Below are positions 16,380 through 25,389 of a stretch of 64,000 nucleotides of DNA, one piece after another. The notes below the pieces were generated by a model that saw only the letters and a program-made list of their open reading frames with translations, was not told the origin of the DNA and did not search any database. The position numbers and the translations under genes are program-made. This DNA is from an uncultured Pelagibacteraceae bacterium (GTDB taxonomy: Bacteria > Pseudomonadota > Alphaproteobacteria > Pelagibacterales > AG-422-B15): contig CACMIV010000001.1 of the NCBI GenBank assembly GCA_902613805.1, forward strand, positions 550,001 to 614,000. The letters are read 5' to 3'. Each line of letters begins with the position of its first letter. The first letter of the stretch is position 1.

Positions 16380-16781
16380 ATGATAAGAATTTTCTCTGTT
16401 CTAATTTTATTTATTTCTAATTCATTTGCAGATATACAAATAAGAAAACAAAATGACCTGTTTTGTTACGATGGCGATACATGCTATATAATATATGAAG
16501 AAAAGAAAGATAAAGTTAGACTGCTTGATCTAGATACTCCTGAAATTTCAAATCCTAAATGTGAGAAAGAGTATATACTTGGGATTGAAGCTCGTGAGTA
16601 CATTAACCAATTAATTTCAGAAGGAAAAAGAATTGAATTTGAAACCGAATACAATAGAGACTTTTTCGGGAGAATCTTGTCTTATATAATTGTAGATGGT
16701 GAAAATGTTTCAAAATTAATGGTCTCACACAGTCTAGGAGTTTTGTATGATAAAAATAATAAGAAAGACTGGTGTGAATGA
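16380..16781 (+). CDS. Secreted thermonuclease-like (SNase) protein
   Basis: A 133-residue protein with a signal peptide (MIRIFSVLILFISNSFA) and the staphylococcal-nuclease OB fold: YDGDTCYI, then VRLLDLDTPEI with the first catalytic Arg, a Glu near KCEKEYILGIEA, and RDFFGRILSYI with the second Arg. It probably degrades DNA or RNA in the periplasm or outside the cell. Its stop overlaps the next gene's start (ATGA). Confidence 0.88.
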   Translation: MIRIFSVLILFISNSFADIQIRKQNDLFCYDGDTCYIIYEEKKDKVRLLDLDTPEISNPKCEKEYILGIEAREYINQLISEGKRIEFETEYNRDFFGRILSYIIVDGENVSKLMVSHSLGVLYDKNNKKDWCE

Positions 16782-17059
16782 GTGAGGATAATAGCCTAGA
16801 GCAAGATATAGGAAAACTCAGTTATCTGTTAAATCAAATCAAAGAGCCAATTGTTTGCGTTAAGTGTTCTGATGAATTTATGACTGGCCAGACAGACGCA
16901 AAATCACTTCAGGATTACTCAAGAATCGATGTAGGTTTTACTGAGAGAGGCATTCAATTATGGTGCCAAAGACACCAAATAAATATTTGTCATATAAATT
17001 TTAATGGGCAGAAACCAGAGGTTGATTTTAGATGCTTGGAGAAGAAGGAAATTAAATGA
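16778..17059 (+). CDS. Hypothetical 93-residue cysteine-containing protein
   Basis: A short soluble protein with a CVKC pair (about residues 27-30) and a later C-x-R-H-x4-C-H cluster (CQRHQINICH, about residues 68-77), which together could bind a metal such as zinc. It is coupled by 4-nt overlaps to the nuclease gene upstream and exonuclease I downstream, so it is certainly translated in this operon. No family or function is recognised. Confidence 0.65.
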   Translation: MSEDNSLEQDIGKLSYLLNQIKEPIVCVKCSDEFMTGQTDAKSLQDYSRIDVGFTERGIQLWCQRHQINICHINFNGQKPEVDFRCLEKKEIK

Positions 17060-18480
17060 AATATATTTTCTGGGATCTTGAAACATCAACGTTGAATGCT
17101 GCCTATGGATCAATAATACAAGCAGCCGCAATTTGTACTGACGAAGATTTCAATATTTTGGACCAATTTGATTTAAGAGGTCGGATGAAGAAGGAATATC
17201 CTGTTCCTTCTGCAAAAGCATTATTGGTAAATGGGGTTTCCATAGATCAATTAAAAAATCATGAAAACTCTAATTTTAGTTTGATTTCCCAAATGCAAAG
17301 TAAATTTCTCTCCTGGGGCGAGTCGTTATTTATCGGATACAATTCTATATCATTTGACGACATGCACTTAAGACAATCTCTTTATCAATCAGCGCTTCCA
17401 CCTTACATCACAAATACAAATGGAAATAAAAGAGGTGACGCAATGAAACTGCTTCATTCCGCTGCTGCCGTTTATCCGAATGCTTTTGTAAGACCACTTG
17501 ATGACGAAACAGGAAAAATAACTTTTAAACTTGAAAAATTTGCTGCAGCAAACGGCATAGAACACTCTAAAGCTCACGACGCTCTATCAGATGTTGAAGC
17601 AACACTTGGTGTGTGTAAGCTTGTTAAAGAAAAATGTAATGATGTTTGGGAGAGTGCTCTTCAAACAGCTTCAAAGCAAGATGTGTATACATATGTGAAT
17701 CAAGATAAAGTATTTTGTGCAAGTCGATTTTTCAAAGGAAAAGAATATACGCATGGTCTTGCCTTTTTAACAAAAGATCCTTCCTATGAAAACCATGTCT
17801 ATTGTTATGATTTAACTATCGATCCTGATTATATTTTTGATCTAGATCGATCAGAACTAAAAGAATTATTTAAAGGAAAAAATAAATGTTTTCATATGAT
17901 CAAGGCAAATGAGCAACCGATACTTTTAAATGAAGAATATTTATATCGATCAGAAAACTATAAAGACCTTACGCCAGAAATTGTAAATGAGAGAATGAAA
18001 AAAGTTAGGGGCAATAAGAATTTTATTGAGAAATTTACAAATTTACTTCTTGATAGAGGAGAAGACAGAGAATTAACCCAAGATCAAACCGAAAAGCCAG
18101 TTGAAGAGCAGATATACAATGGTTTTCCAAGTTCCAAAGACAATTATTTGATGTCAGATTTTCACGCGGCAGAATGGGAAAAAAAATATGAAATTGCAGA
18201 AAAAATTACAGATATTAGATCAAAAGAATTCGCAAAAAGGGTGATTTACAATGAAAAGCCGGAATATTTACCAAAAAAAGAAATTCAAAGAAGAGATAAG
18301 GAAGTAGCTGAAAAAATATTATCAATGGATAAATGTACATGGAATACTATTCCAGCGGTAATGACAGAAATTGATGATTTAAGAGAAAGTGATGATGAAA
18401 TTGATATGAATCGTTTAGAAGAAATAGATACCTACATTCAGGAACTAGATGAATATCATAGAGGTAAACTAGATGGATAG
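17056..18480 (+). CDS. sbcB: Exodeoxyribonuclease I
   Basis: This 474-residue protein has the DEDD exonuclease layout: WDLETST (first Asp/Glu, residues 6-12), a middle Asp in YNSISFDDMHLRQSLY, and HDALSDVEAT with the catalytic His/Asp. The SH3-like and C-terminal helical parts typical of ExoI follow, and the length matches. It degrades single-stranded DNA 3' to 5' in recombination and mismatch repair. It overlaps the cysteine-containing gene upstream (4 nt) and rmuC downstream (8 nt), forming a repair operon. Confidence 0.93.
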   Translation: MKYIFWDLETSTLNAAYGSIIQAAAICTDEDFNILDQFDLRGRMKKEYPVPSAKALLVNGVSIDQLKNHENSNFSLISQMQSKFLSWGESLFIGYNSISFDDMHLRQSLYQSALPPYITNTNGNKRGDAMKLLHSAAAVYPNAFVRPLDDETGKITFKLEKFAAANGIEHSKAHDALSDVEATLGVCKLVKEKCNDVWESALQTASKQDVYTYVNQDKVFCASRFFKGKEYTHGLAFLTKDPSYENHVYCYDLTIDPDYIFDLDRSELKELFKGKNKCFHMIKANEQPILLNEEYLYRSENYKDLTPEIVNERMKKVRGNKNFIEKFTNLLLDRGEDRELTQDQTEKPVEEQIYNGFPSSKDNYLMSDFHAAEWEKKYEIAEKITDIRSKEFAKRVIYNEKPEYLPKKEIQRRDKEVAEKILSMDKCTWNTIPAVMTEIDDLRESDDEIDMNRLEEIDTYIQELDEYHRGKLDG

Positions 18481-19468
18481 TATTATTACAATCATAATAT
18501 TTGTAATTGGGGCAGTAATTGGTGGATTAACTGTTCATTTATTTAAAAGAAATTCGAATAATATCGAAGAAAGTGAAAGTTTAAACGATGTAAAAGATCT
18601 AGTTAAAGATCTAAGTGATAAAATTTCTCTTAAAGAAGGTAAAGATGAAGAACGTTATGAGATGGTCAATAGATTAACTTCTGCATTCACAGGTGGAACA
18701 AAAAAACAAGGAGCAGCTGGTGAAATTTTATTGATTAATATTTTGCAACAATCAGGGTTAAGAGAAGGAAAGGATTTTGAAGTACAAAAAAAGTTTGATG
18801 AAGAGGTGAATGGTGAATTGAAAAGAAAATATCCAGATATTATTTTACATTTACCAGACAGCAGGGACATAATAATTGATTCAAAAGTCTCACTTAGTGC
18901 TTGGCAAGAATATTGCAATTCTGAAGACCAATTAATAAAAGAAGATGCTCATAAGAGGCATATTCAATCGATACGAAGTCACTTAAAAAAACTCAGTGAA
19001 GCTAATTATCAAAAGATATATGAAATTAAAACATTAGATGCCGTTATAATGTTCATGCCCTATGAGAGTGCCTTTGACTCAATGCTAGATAAAACTGAGG
19101 AAATCATTCTTGAGGCAAATAAATATAAGATAATTTTAGCAAGCCCATCTACTTTGATATCTGTACTAAAAATAATTGATAACATGTGGTCAATTAACGA
19201 GAGAAATAAGAATGCAGATCTAATAGCAGGCACAGCTCTTGAAATTTATTCTCAGGTTGAAAAGGTATACAGTGCTTTTGAAAATGCAGGATATGAACTG
19301 AGTAAATCAATGGGATCAATTGAAACTGCAAAGAGTAGATTAAGAGATGGAAAAGGAAGTTTGGTATCGCGTGTCAAAAAAATGATTAAACTGGGGGGTT
19401 TAAAACCTGATAAAGAAATCCCAGAAACAGAAGAAATTTCGTCCACAAAAATAAAAAAAATCAAATAA
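18473..19468 (+). CDS. rmuC: DNA recombination protein RmuC
   Basis: A 331-residue protein. An N-terminal membrane anchor (IITIIIFVIGAVIGGLTVHLF) is followed by a charged helical linker, then the RmuC core with PDIILHLPDSRDIIIDSKVSL (about residues 120-140), which holds the PD-(D/E)xK-type acidic and lysine residues, and AVIMFMPYESAF. RmuC proteins limit inversions at short inverted repeats and are thought to be nucleases. It is shorter than E. coli RmuC (about 475 residues) because the coiled coil is reduced. It is coupled to sbcB. Confidence 0.92.
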   Translation: MDSIITIIIFVIGAVIGGLTVHLFKRNSNNIEESESLNDVKDLVKDLSDKISLKEGKDEERYEMVNRLTSAFTGGTKKQGAAGEILLINILQQSGLREGKDFEVQKKFDEEVNGELKRKYPDIILHLPDSRDIIIDSKVSLSAWQEYCNSEDQLIKEDAHKRHIQSIRSHLKKLSEANYQKIYEIKTLDAVIMFMPYESAFDSMLDKTEEIILEANKYKIILASPSTLISVLKIIDNMWSINERNKNADLIAGTALEIYSQVEKVYSAFENAGYELSKSMGSIETAKSRLRDGKGSLVSRVKKMIKLGGLKPDKEIPETEEISSTKIKKIK

Positions 19469-19506
19469 TATCAGTTATTTAGGATCAAATTATATTGTAT
19501 TTAGCC

Positions 19507-19535
19507 TTGACTTTGGCCCCCCTCATACATAAATT
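19507..19535 (+). promoter_or_regulatory. Probable promoter of trxA
   Basis: TTGACT (19507-19512), a 17-bp spacer and TAAATT (19530-19535) precede trxA. A GGAAGG ribosome-binding site lies just before the ATG at 19563, one of the few clear Shine-Dalgarno sequences in the window. Confidence 0.5.
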
Positions 19536-19562
19536 ACAGACAACTTTAGGGAAGGAATCACT

Positions 19563-19886
19563 ATGGCAACTATTATTGTAACAGACGCATCTTTTGAAAA
19601 AGAAGTATTGAAATCAGATAAGCCTGTTGTGCTTGATTTTTGGGCACCTTGGTGTGGACCTTGTAAACAAATTGGCCCCTCTCTTGAAGAGATATCAGAT
19701 GAAATGGCTGATAAAATCACCGTTGCTAAAATTAATATTGATGAAAACCCTAATACACCCACACAGTTTGGTGTTAGAGGAATCCCAACTATGTTAGTTT
19801 TTAAGAATGGTGAGGCTGCCGCAACGAAAGTTGGAGCGGTATCTAAAACTGCAATCGTTGAGTGGATTGAAGACTCAATCGCTTAA
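19563..19886 (+). CDS. trxA: Thioredoxin 1
   Basis: A 107-residue thioredoxin with the redox motif WCGPC (Cys31, Cys34), the buried Asp in VVLDFWAPW and the cis-proline loop GIPT. It is the general cytosolic disulfide reductant, used by ribonucleotide reductase among others. It converges on folC with a 4-nt tail overlap. It has its own promoter-like element and a good ribosome-binding site. Confidence 0.97.
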   Translation: MATIIVTDASFEKEVLKSDKPVVLDFWAPWCGPCKQIGPSLEEISDEMADKITVAKINIDENPNTPTQFGVRGIPTMLVFKNGEAAATKVGAVSKTAIVEWIEDSIA

Positions 19887-21169
19887 TTCATTTCTAAAAC
19901 TTTTCCGGCTAAATATAAAGATCCACATATTAGGATAAGCGCATCTTGGTGATGATTATTTAAATTAGCCAATGCTTCCTGAATTGAGTCGGCTCTATTT
20001 ACATTTTCATAATACTTTTTAAGCCCAGCATATAATTCATTTGAGTCAATTGCACTCTCTTCATTTGGTATCGTAATAACAGTTAGAGCATCAATTTTAT
20101 CAAACTTGCTTAAATAACTAATCGGATCTTTTGTATTAATCATTCCTAAAATTATACATAACTTTTTATTCGTAAGTTGATTAATTGTTTCATTAAGATT
20201 ACTCGCAGCGTCCTCATTATGAGAACCATCTAAATACAATTCATTTGTTGAAGCTATAGTAGATCCTAATTTGCCACCAGATATCTTTTCCATTCTTCCT
20301 GGAAAGTAAGTTTTATTATGAAGATTTTTAGATACAAAAGACTTTATATCAATATTGGGTAGTTTTGAAGCTGCAGCTAATGCAAGTCCAAGGTTTTTTT
20401 TCTGAAATACATTGTGTGTATTTAGCTTATCAAATTCAATTTTATTTTGGTTATCTTCATATATGAACTTGTCATTATGTTCCGTTAAGTTCCAGTGAAT
20501 TCCATGGGCAAATATAGGAGCTTTTTTATATTCCGCCTGATCCATAAGCATTTCTCTAGCTTCTGGGTAAGGCTGATAACCAATAATAGCTGGGATATCA
20601 CTTTTAATTATTCCAGACTTTTCAAATGCTATCATCTCAATGCTATCTCCTAAAAAATCCTGATGATCCCTAGAAATTGAGGTAATAACTGATATTGTAG
20701 GAGTTATTACATTGCTGCTATCCAGTCTTCCACCTAAACCTACCTCAAGAAGTGTATAATCAGCAGGGCTATTTGAGGCTGCTTCAAAAAAAGCGGAACT
20801 AGTTATTTCAAAGAAAGTAATAGGATCGCTATGATTAAAATCTTTCACTTTATTTAAGACAGAATACAGTTCCTCATTTGATATTTCTTTATCCATAAGC
20901 TGAAACCTCTCATTAAATCTAATAAGGTGAGGCGAGATATAGGCATTCGTCGATTTACTATTACTTTTTAAGATGTCCTGAATAAATTTCAGTGTAGAAA
21001 ATTTTCCATTAGTTCCAGCAATATGAACAATATTATTTATTTTATTTTGAGGGTTATCTAATTTTTCTAATAGGCTACAAACTCTATCAAGTGATAAATC
21101 TATTTTTTTTGGATGAAGTTCAAGAAGCTCGTCTAAAAGCTTATCAATTTGTTCACTTGATATTTTCAA
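19883..21169 (-). CDS. folC: Bifunctional folylpolyglutamate synthase/dihydrofolate synthase
   Basis: A 428-residue Mur-ligase-like enzyme. The P-loop is HIAGTNGKFST (about residues 46-56), where GKFS replaces the usual GKGS; next come AYISPHLIRFNERF and the LLEVGLGGRLDSSNV metal-binding block. It adds glutamates to folates. The start is a TTG directly abutting the accD stop, so translation is probably coupled to accD. The order accD-folC is a common alphaproteobacterial arrangement. Confidence 0.93.
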   Translation of the reverse strand: MKISSEQIDKLLDELLELHPKKIDLSLDRVCSLLEKLDNPQNKINNIVHIAGTNGKFSTLKFIQDILKSNSKSTNAYISPHLIRFNERFQLMDKEISNEELYSVLNKVKDFNHSDPITFFEITSSAFFEAASNSPADYTLLEVGLGGRLDSSNVITPTISVITSISRDHQDFLGDSIEMIAFEKSGIIKSDIPAIIGYQPYPEAREMLMDQAEYKKAPIFAHGIHWNLTEHNDKFIYEDNQNKIEFDKLNTHNVFQKKNLGLALAAASKLPNIDIKSFVSKNLHNKTYFPGRMEKISGGKLGSTIASTNELYLDGSHNEDAASNLNETINQLTNKKLCIILGMINTKDPISYLSKFDKIDALTVITIPNEESAIDSNELYAGLKKYYENVNRADSIQEALANLNNHHQDALILICGSLYLAGKVLEMN

Positions 21170-22024
21170 TTAGGCTACTCTTTTAAGTAATAACGAAATT
21201 ATTTGAGATAATTTATCTTTAAGTTCTTTTCTATGAACCACTTGATCTATAAACCCATGCTCTAATAGATACTCTGACCTTTGGAAACCATCAGGAAGAG
21301 TCTCACCTACAGTATTTGAAATTACCCTAGGACCTGCAAAACAAATTAATGCGTTTGGTTCAGCCAATGTAATTGATCCCAACGATCCAAAAGACGCAGA
21401 CACACCTCCACTTGTTGGATTTGTATTAATAACTATATAGGGTAACTTAGCATCTTTAACCATTTGACAAGCTATTGTTGTTTTTGGAAGTGATTGAAGA
21501 GAATGTTGATTTTCATCCATTCTTGCACCTCCCGAACAAGTGAATACAATTAATGGAGTGTGATTTGTGACAGAGTGTTCTGCCGCTTTAATCATTGCTT
21601 CTGCAGCTGAAGCTCCCACAGAACCACCCATGAAATGAAAATTTTGAGCAGCAATAGTTACATTGATATTATTAATTTGCCCGTAACCAATTAGAAAACA
21701 GTCATCCATGTCTGTTTTTTGGCGAGCATCATTAAATCGCTCTTTGTAAGTTTTTAAAGCTTTAAAATTAAGTGGATCAGTAAATCCAGAGGGATATTTT
21801 ATTTCTTCAAATACACCACCATCAAATAGATTTTTAAATCTAATACGAGGATGAATTTGTAAGTGTTCATCACAATTAGGACATACAAAAAGAGTTTTTT
21901 CTAGATCACTCGAATAGAGCATTGTTTGGCATTGAGAGCATTTAATCCAAGCATTTTCTGCGATATCTAAACTTTTTTTCTTTCTAGGAAATACTTTTGA
22001 AATAGTTCTTGTTAACCAATTCAT
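21170..22024 (-). CDS. accD: Acetyl-CoA carboxylase carboxyltransferase subunit beta
   Basis: A 284-residue subunit with the N-terminal four-cysteine zinc ribbon (IKCSQCQTM, then FVCPNCDEHL, about residues 28-57) and the crotonase-fold carboxyltransferase core: GGSVGASAAEAM, FTCSGGARMDEN and TNPTSGGVSASFG. With AccA it transfers carboxyl groups to acetyl-CoA in fatty-acid synthesis. Its start overlaps the trpA stop by 4 nt; folC follows immediately. Confidence 0.96.
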   Translation of the reverse strand: MNWLTRTISKVFPRKKKSLDIAENAWIKCSQCQTMLYSSDLEKTLFVCPNCDEHLQIHPRIRFKNLFDGGVFEEIKYPSGFTDPLNFKALKTYKERFNDARQKTDMDDCFLIGYGQINNINVTIAAQNFHFMGGSVGASAAEAMIKAAEHSVTNHTPLIVFTCSGGARMDENQHSLQSLPKTTIACQMVKDAKLPYIVINTNPTSGGVSASFGSLGSITLAEPNALICFAGPRVISNTVGETLPDGFQRSEYLLEHGFIDQVVHRKELKDKLSQIISLLLKRVA

Positions 22025-22827
22025 GAGCTTAGTTTTTGTTTTAAATCACTTACCATATTACCTACATTTGTGGCAGGATTAAGTTCTTCATCAATTGACC
22101 TTGTTATTTCTTTGCATAAAGCTGATCCTACAACGCATGCATCAGTATCCTTAAAATCATTTATTGTGTCTGCTGTAATTCCAAAGCCAATTATGCATTT
22201 TTTATCAGGAGATATCTTTTTAATTAAATTAAATCTTTTCTTAATTTCATCTGAACTTACTTTCAATTTTTGACCTGTAGTAGAAAGCATTGAAATATAG
22301 TAAACAACCTCATGAGCATCATTTAATATATTTTTTAGTCGGTCTTCATTTGTTGTAGGGCAAAGCAACTGTATAAATACAATACTATTTTCTTTACATT
22401 TTTTTGCAAAATCAAGATTAAGTGGCCATGGCCAATCAACACATATTATGCCTGAAACTTTACTACTGGTACATTTCTTAATAAAATCTTCTTCCCCGTA
22501 AGCCATAATTTTATTCTGGTATGTCATTATGATTACATCTGTCTCATAATCTTTTTTGAAATCTTCAATGATTTCAAAAATATCATCTGTTTTAATCCCA
22601 CCAGATAGTGCTCTGTAAGTACTGTCTTGAATTGCGCCCCCATCACCAATATTTGCTCCGTGTCCCAGTCCACATTCAATGATATCAGCACCTGACTCTG
22701 CAATTGATTTAAATATATTCAGTGAGGTTTTTTTATCTGGATCTCCTCCAACTGTATAAGTTAATAGCGCAGCTCTATTATCTTCTTTCACTCGTTCAAA
22801 AGATTTTATTAAAGAAGATGATGTCAT
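22021..22827 (-). CDS. trpA: Tryptophan synthase alpha subunit, divergent
   Basis: A 268-residue TIM-barrel protein between trpB and accD. The catalytic Glu51 (IIECGL) and Asp62 (GDGG) are kept, as are the phosphate-binding GFGIT and VVGSAL. The interface loop that normally reads PFSDPLADGP reads GHGANIGDGG (residues 55-64), and the second loop carries SMLSTTGQ in place of the usual GVTG segment. These loops contact TrpB in the classical complex, so the pairing or channel is probably altered. Overlaps of 4 nt with trpB and accD give tight coupling. It may still make tryptophan, or may have taken another role. Confidence 0.85.
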   Translation of the reverse strand: MTSSSLIKSFERVKEDNRAALLTYTVGGDPDKKTSLNIFKSIAESGADIIECGLGHGANIGDGGAIQDSTYRALSGGIKTDDIFEIIEDFKKDYETDVIIMTYQNKIMAYGEEDFIKKCTSSKVSGIICVDWPWPLNLDFAKKCKENSIVFIQLLCPTTNEDRLKNILNDAHEVVYYISMLSTTGQKLKVSSDEIKKRFNLIKKISPDKKCIIGFGITADTINDFKDTDACVVGSALCKEITRSIDEELNPATNVGNMVSDLKQKLSS

Positions 22828-24056
22828 ATTTTGTAACCAAGTCTCTCAGCAATAATTTTTGAGTCTTTTGCAGAGTCTCCGCAAGAATCTACAACAATAA
22901 TTGTATCTTTACTTAATTTAGGTGCAATTTTGATTGCTTCTGCGAATGCATGTGAAGGTTCAAGTGAGGGACTCACAAAACCTTCATTTTTACTTACTAA
23001 TTGAAAAGCTTCCAATGCCTCCTCGTCACTAGCAGAAGTGTATCTTGCTCTTCCAGTTTCTTTTAAAAAACAATGAAGCGGACTCACACCCGGATAATCA
23101 AGTCCAGCACTTATTGATTCTGTTTCCTCAATTTCCCCCTGATCATCTTGAATGACATATTGAGTTGCTCCATGAAGAACCCCGATGCGTGAGTCATTTG
23201 TCAAAGGTGCAGCATGTTTTGAAGACCCCTCGGGTCCCCCAGCTTCTACCCCTATGAGTTCAATATTATCATAATCAATCCATTCGTTCCAAAAACCTGC
23301 AGCTGACGATCCTCCACCAACACAATTAATTAATTTCATATCTTTTGGAACTTCACCAAATTCATCCATTACTTGTTTTTTCATTTCTCTGGATATCTGT
23401 GCGGTAGACCAAGCACATATTTTGACAAAAATAGTAGGGCCAACAGTGCTACCAACACACATATGTGCTTCTTCGTTCTCACTTGTCCACCATCTCATGC
23501 ATTCTGAAACAGCATCCACTAAAGTTTGTGAGCCAGAGTTTACAGGAACGACTTCAGCACCATAACTTCGCATAGAAAATACATTTATAGACTGTCTTTC
23601 TACATCCTTAGCGCCCATGAATATTTTGCATTTTAAATTAAATTTTGCTGCTGCCATACTGAGCATCTTTCCCGCATATCCGGCACCAGTGTCACCTCCT
23701 ATATAGGTTTTACCTAATCGCTTACATATTAAGCTGTGAACTACTGCATTATACGCTTTGTGTGCACCACCTGTTGCTTTAGAAACCAGTTTGCAATAAA
23801 TTTGAGCACCACCAAGGTGCTTCGTAAGGTTCTCCAGTTTTATAAATGGAGTTGGAGCGCCAACAAAATTCTTAAAGTAATAATCTCTTTCGGCAATAAA
23901 GGTTGCATCATTTCTTAATTTCTCGAACTCACGTGTTAATTCTTCGATAGGGTAATTCAAACTTTCAGCTATTTGATTACCTCCAAATTTTCCACCCCAG
24001 TATCCATTTGCATCGTGTTGGTCAATTATAGGTATTCCTTTTTCTAGTTTCATCAT
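22824..24056 (-). CDS. trpB: Tryptophan synthase beta subunit, altered active-site loop
   Basis: A 410-residue fold-type II PLP enzyme. The PLP lysine is Lys100 (GGAHK) and the global pattern is TrpB (VERQSINVF, SISAGLDYPGV, ASDEEALEAFQL). The catalytic-loop signature ETGAGQHG reads DTGAGYAG (residues 122-129), so the general acid/base Glu109 of the classical enzyme is Asp and Gln114/His115 are Tyr/Ala. The phosphate loop GGGSN is GGGSS and the segment before the lysine differs (KLVSKAT instead of REELNHT). It overlaps trpA and trpF by 4 nt each. The reaction may still be tryptophan synthesis, with changed kinetics or substrate. Confidence 0.88.
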   Translation of the reverse strand: MMKLEKGIPIIDQHDANGYWGGKFGGNQIAESLNYPIEELTREFEKLRNDATFIAERDYYFKNFVGAPTPFIKLENLTKHLGGAQIYCKLVSKATGGAHKAYNAVVHSLICKRLGKTYIGGDTGAGYAGKMLSMAAAKFNLKCKIFMGAKDVERQSINVFSMRSYGAEVVPVNSGSQTLVDAVSECMRWWTSENEEAHMCVGSTVGPTIFVKICAWSTAQISREMKKQVMDEFGEVPKDMKLINCVGGGSSAAGFWNEWIDYDNIELIGVEAGGPEGSSKHAAPLTNDSRIGVLHGATQYVIQDDQGEIEETESISAGLDYPGVSPLHCFLKETGRARYTSASDEEALEAFQLVSKNEGFVSPSLEPSHAFAEAIKIAPKLSKDTIIVVDSCGDSAKDSKIIAERLGYKI

Positions 24057-24691
24057 GAAGCCTTTTTTACCTTTGAAATGAATTCAGATATCAATTTTTC
24101 ATCTTTTATACCTTCTGAATTCTCAACGCCAGAGCTAACATCAAAATATTTTGTTTTCTTTAGTTGTAATGCTTCTAATATATTAGTTGAATTTAGGCCA
24201 CCAGATAAAAAATATGATTTATTAGGATAAAAATTTTTTATTATTTTCCAATTAAAAGTTTTACCTGTTCCTCCTGGTATATTATTTATCTGTTCAGAGT
24301 CTAATAAAATATGTTCAATATGAGGGCAATAACTTTCTATCTCAGCTAAATCAAACTCTGATGAGATACTAAAGGATTTTATTATTTTAAAATCATAGTT
24401 TTTACTTATTTCCCCTACCTCTTTTAAACTTTCATTTCCATGTAATTGAAGATGAGTAAATTTCATTTTTGAGTATAAATCTAATTCACTTCTGGTTGGA
24501 TTTACAGTTACAGCAACAGTATTAATTCTACCCTCAATTTCATTCAAAATTTCAGCACATTCATTTATTGATATATTTCTTCTTGAATTTTCATAAAACA
24601 CAAAACCCAAAAAAGATGCCCCACACATAATTGAATGGTTAGCAATTTCAATATCTTTTACTCCACAGATTTTAATTTGTATATTATTCAC
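24053..24691 (-). CDS. trpF: Phosphoribosylanthranilate isomerase
   Basis: A 212-residue TIM barrel with IKICGVKD (residues 6-13, the catalytic Cys), LGFVFYENSRRNI, LQLHGNES and the late catalytic/phosphate segment DVSSGVENSEGIKD. It converts phosphoribosyl anthranilate to CdRP in tryptophan synthesis. Its normal signature contrasts with the altered trpB and trpA downstream. It overlaps pyrF upstream (4 nt) and trpB downstream (4 nt). Confidence 0.94.
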   Translation of the reverse strand: MNNIQIKICGVKDIEIANHSIMCGASFLGFVFYENSRRNISINECAEILNEIEGRINTVAVTVNPTRSELDLYSKMKFTHLQLHGNESLKEVGEISKNYDFKIIKSFSISSEFDLAEIESYCPHIEHILLDSEQINNIPGGTGKTFNWKIIKNFYPNKSYFLSGGLNSTNILEALQLKKTKYFDVSSGVENSEGIKDEKLISEFISKVKKAS

Positions 24692-25380
24692 TGTATACTT
24701 TGATAAAACATTTCAGCGGAACTTGCTGGCGATTCAGCAGAAGTTATTGGTCTACCAATAACAATTACATCCGCACCAAGTTCTATTGCTTTTTTAGCCG
24801 AAAGTGTTCTTTTTTGATCATCAATTTTAATTGTGTTATCTCTTATGCCGGGTACGACTATTTTCAATTTAGATCCATACGTGTTTTTTACTTTTTTTAT
24901 TTCTAGAGGGCTACACACAATCCCATCCATTCCACAATTAAATGCTAGCTTAGATAGATTATCAACATTTTGATTTATTGACCCACCCAAACCTATTTCA
25001 TTTATAGTTTTATCATTAAAGCTTGTTAGCATTGTTACACCAATTAATTTTGTTGTACTGTGCAAATCTTCTTTAATTTCCACACATTTATTTAGCATAT
25101 CTGCTCCGCCAGATACATGTAATGTAGTATACTGGGGATTAAAAGATAAAATATTTTTTAATGAATTTTTAACTGTATTAGGAATATCGTAAAATTTTAA
25201 ATCTAAAAATAACGGAAGTTCACACTTTGAAACTTTCTCTATTCCATTTATCCCGCACGAAGTGAAAAATTCTAATCCTAATTTTACCCCACCTACATAA
25301 GGCGATATCTGGTTTATTAGTTCTATTGCTTTATCGATACTACTTGTATCAATTGCGCAAAAGATTGGATTTTTACTCAA
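24688..25380 (-). CDS. pyrF: Orotidine 5'-phosphate decarboxylase
   Basis: A 230-residue TIM barrel with the catalytic block FLDLKFYDIPNTV (about residues 58-70, Asp-x-Lys-x4-Asp) and the phosphate site PGIRDN plus VIGRPIT. It forms UMP in pyrimidine synthesis. The start is TTG (25378-25380). It lies between ihfB (9 nt upstream) and trpF (4-nt overlap), a usual neighbourhood in this class. Confidence 0.94.
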   Translation of the reverse strand: MSKNPIFCAIDTSSIDKAIELINQISPYVGGVKLGLEFFTSCGINGIEKVSKCELPLFLDLKFYDIPNTVKNSLKNILSFNPQYTTLHVSGGADMLNKCVEIKEDLHSTTKLIGVTMLTSFNDKTINEIGLGGSINQNVDNLSKLAFNCGMDGIVCSPLEIKKVKNTYGSKLKIVVPGIRDNTIKIDDQKRTLSAKKAIELGADVIVIGRPITSAESPASSAEMFYQSIQ

Positions 25381-25389
25381 GATAAAATT

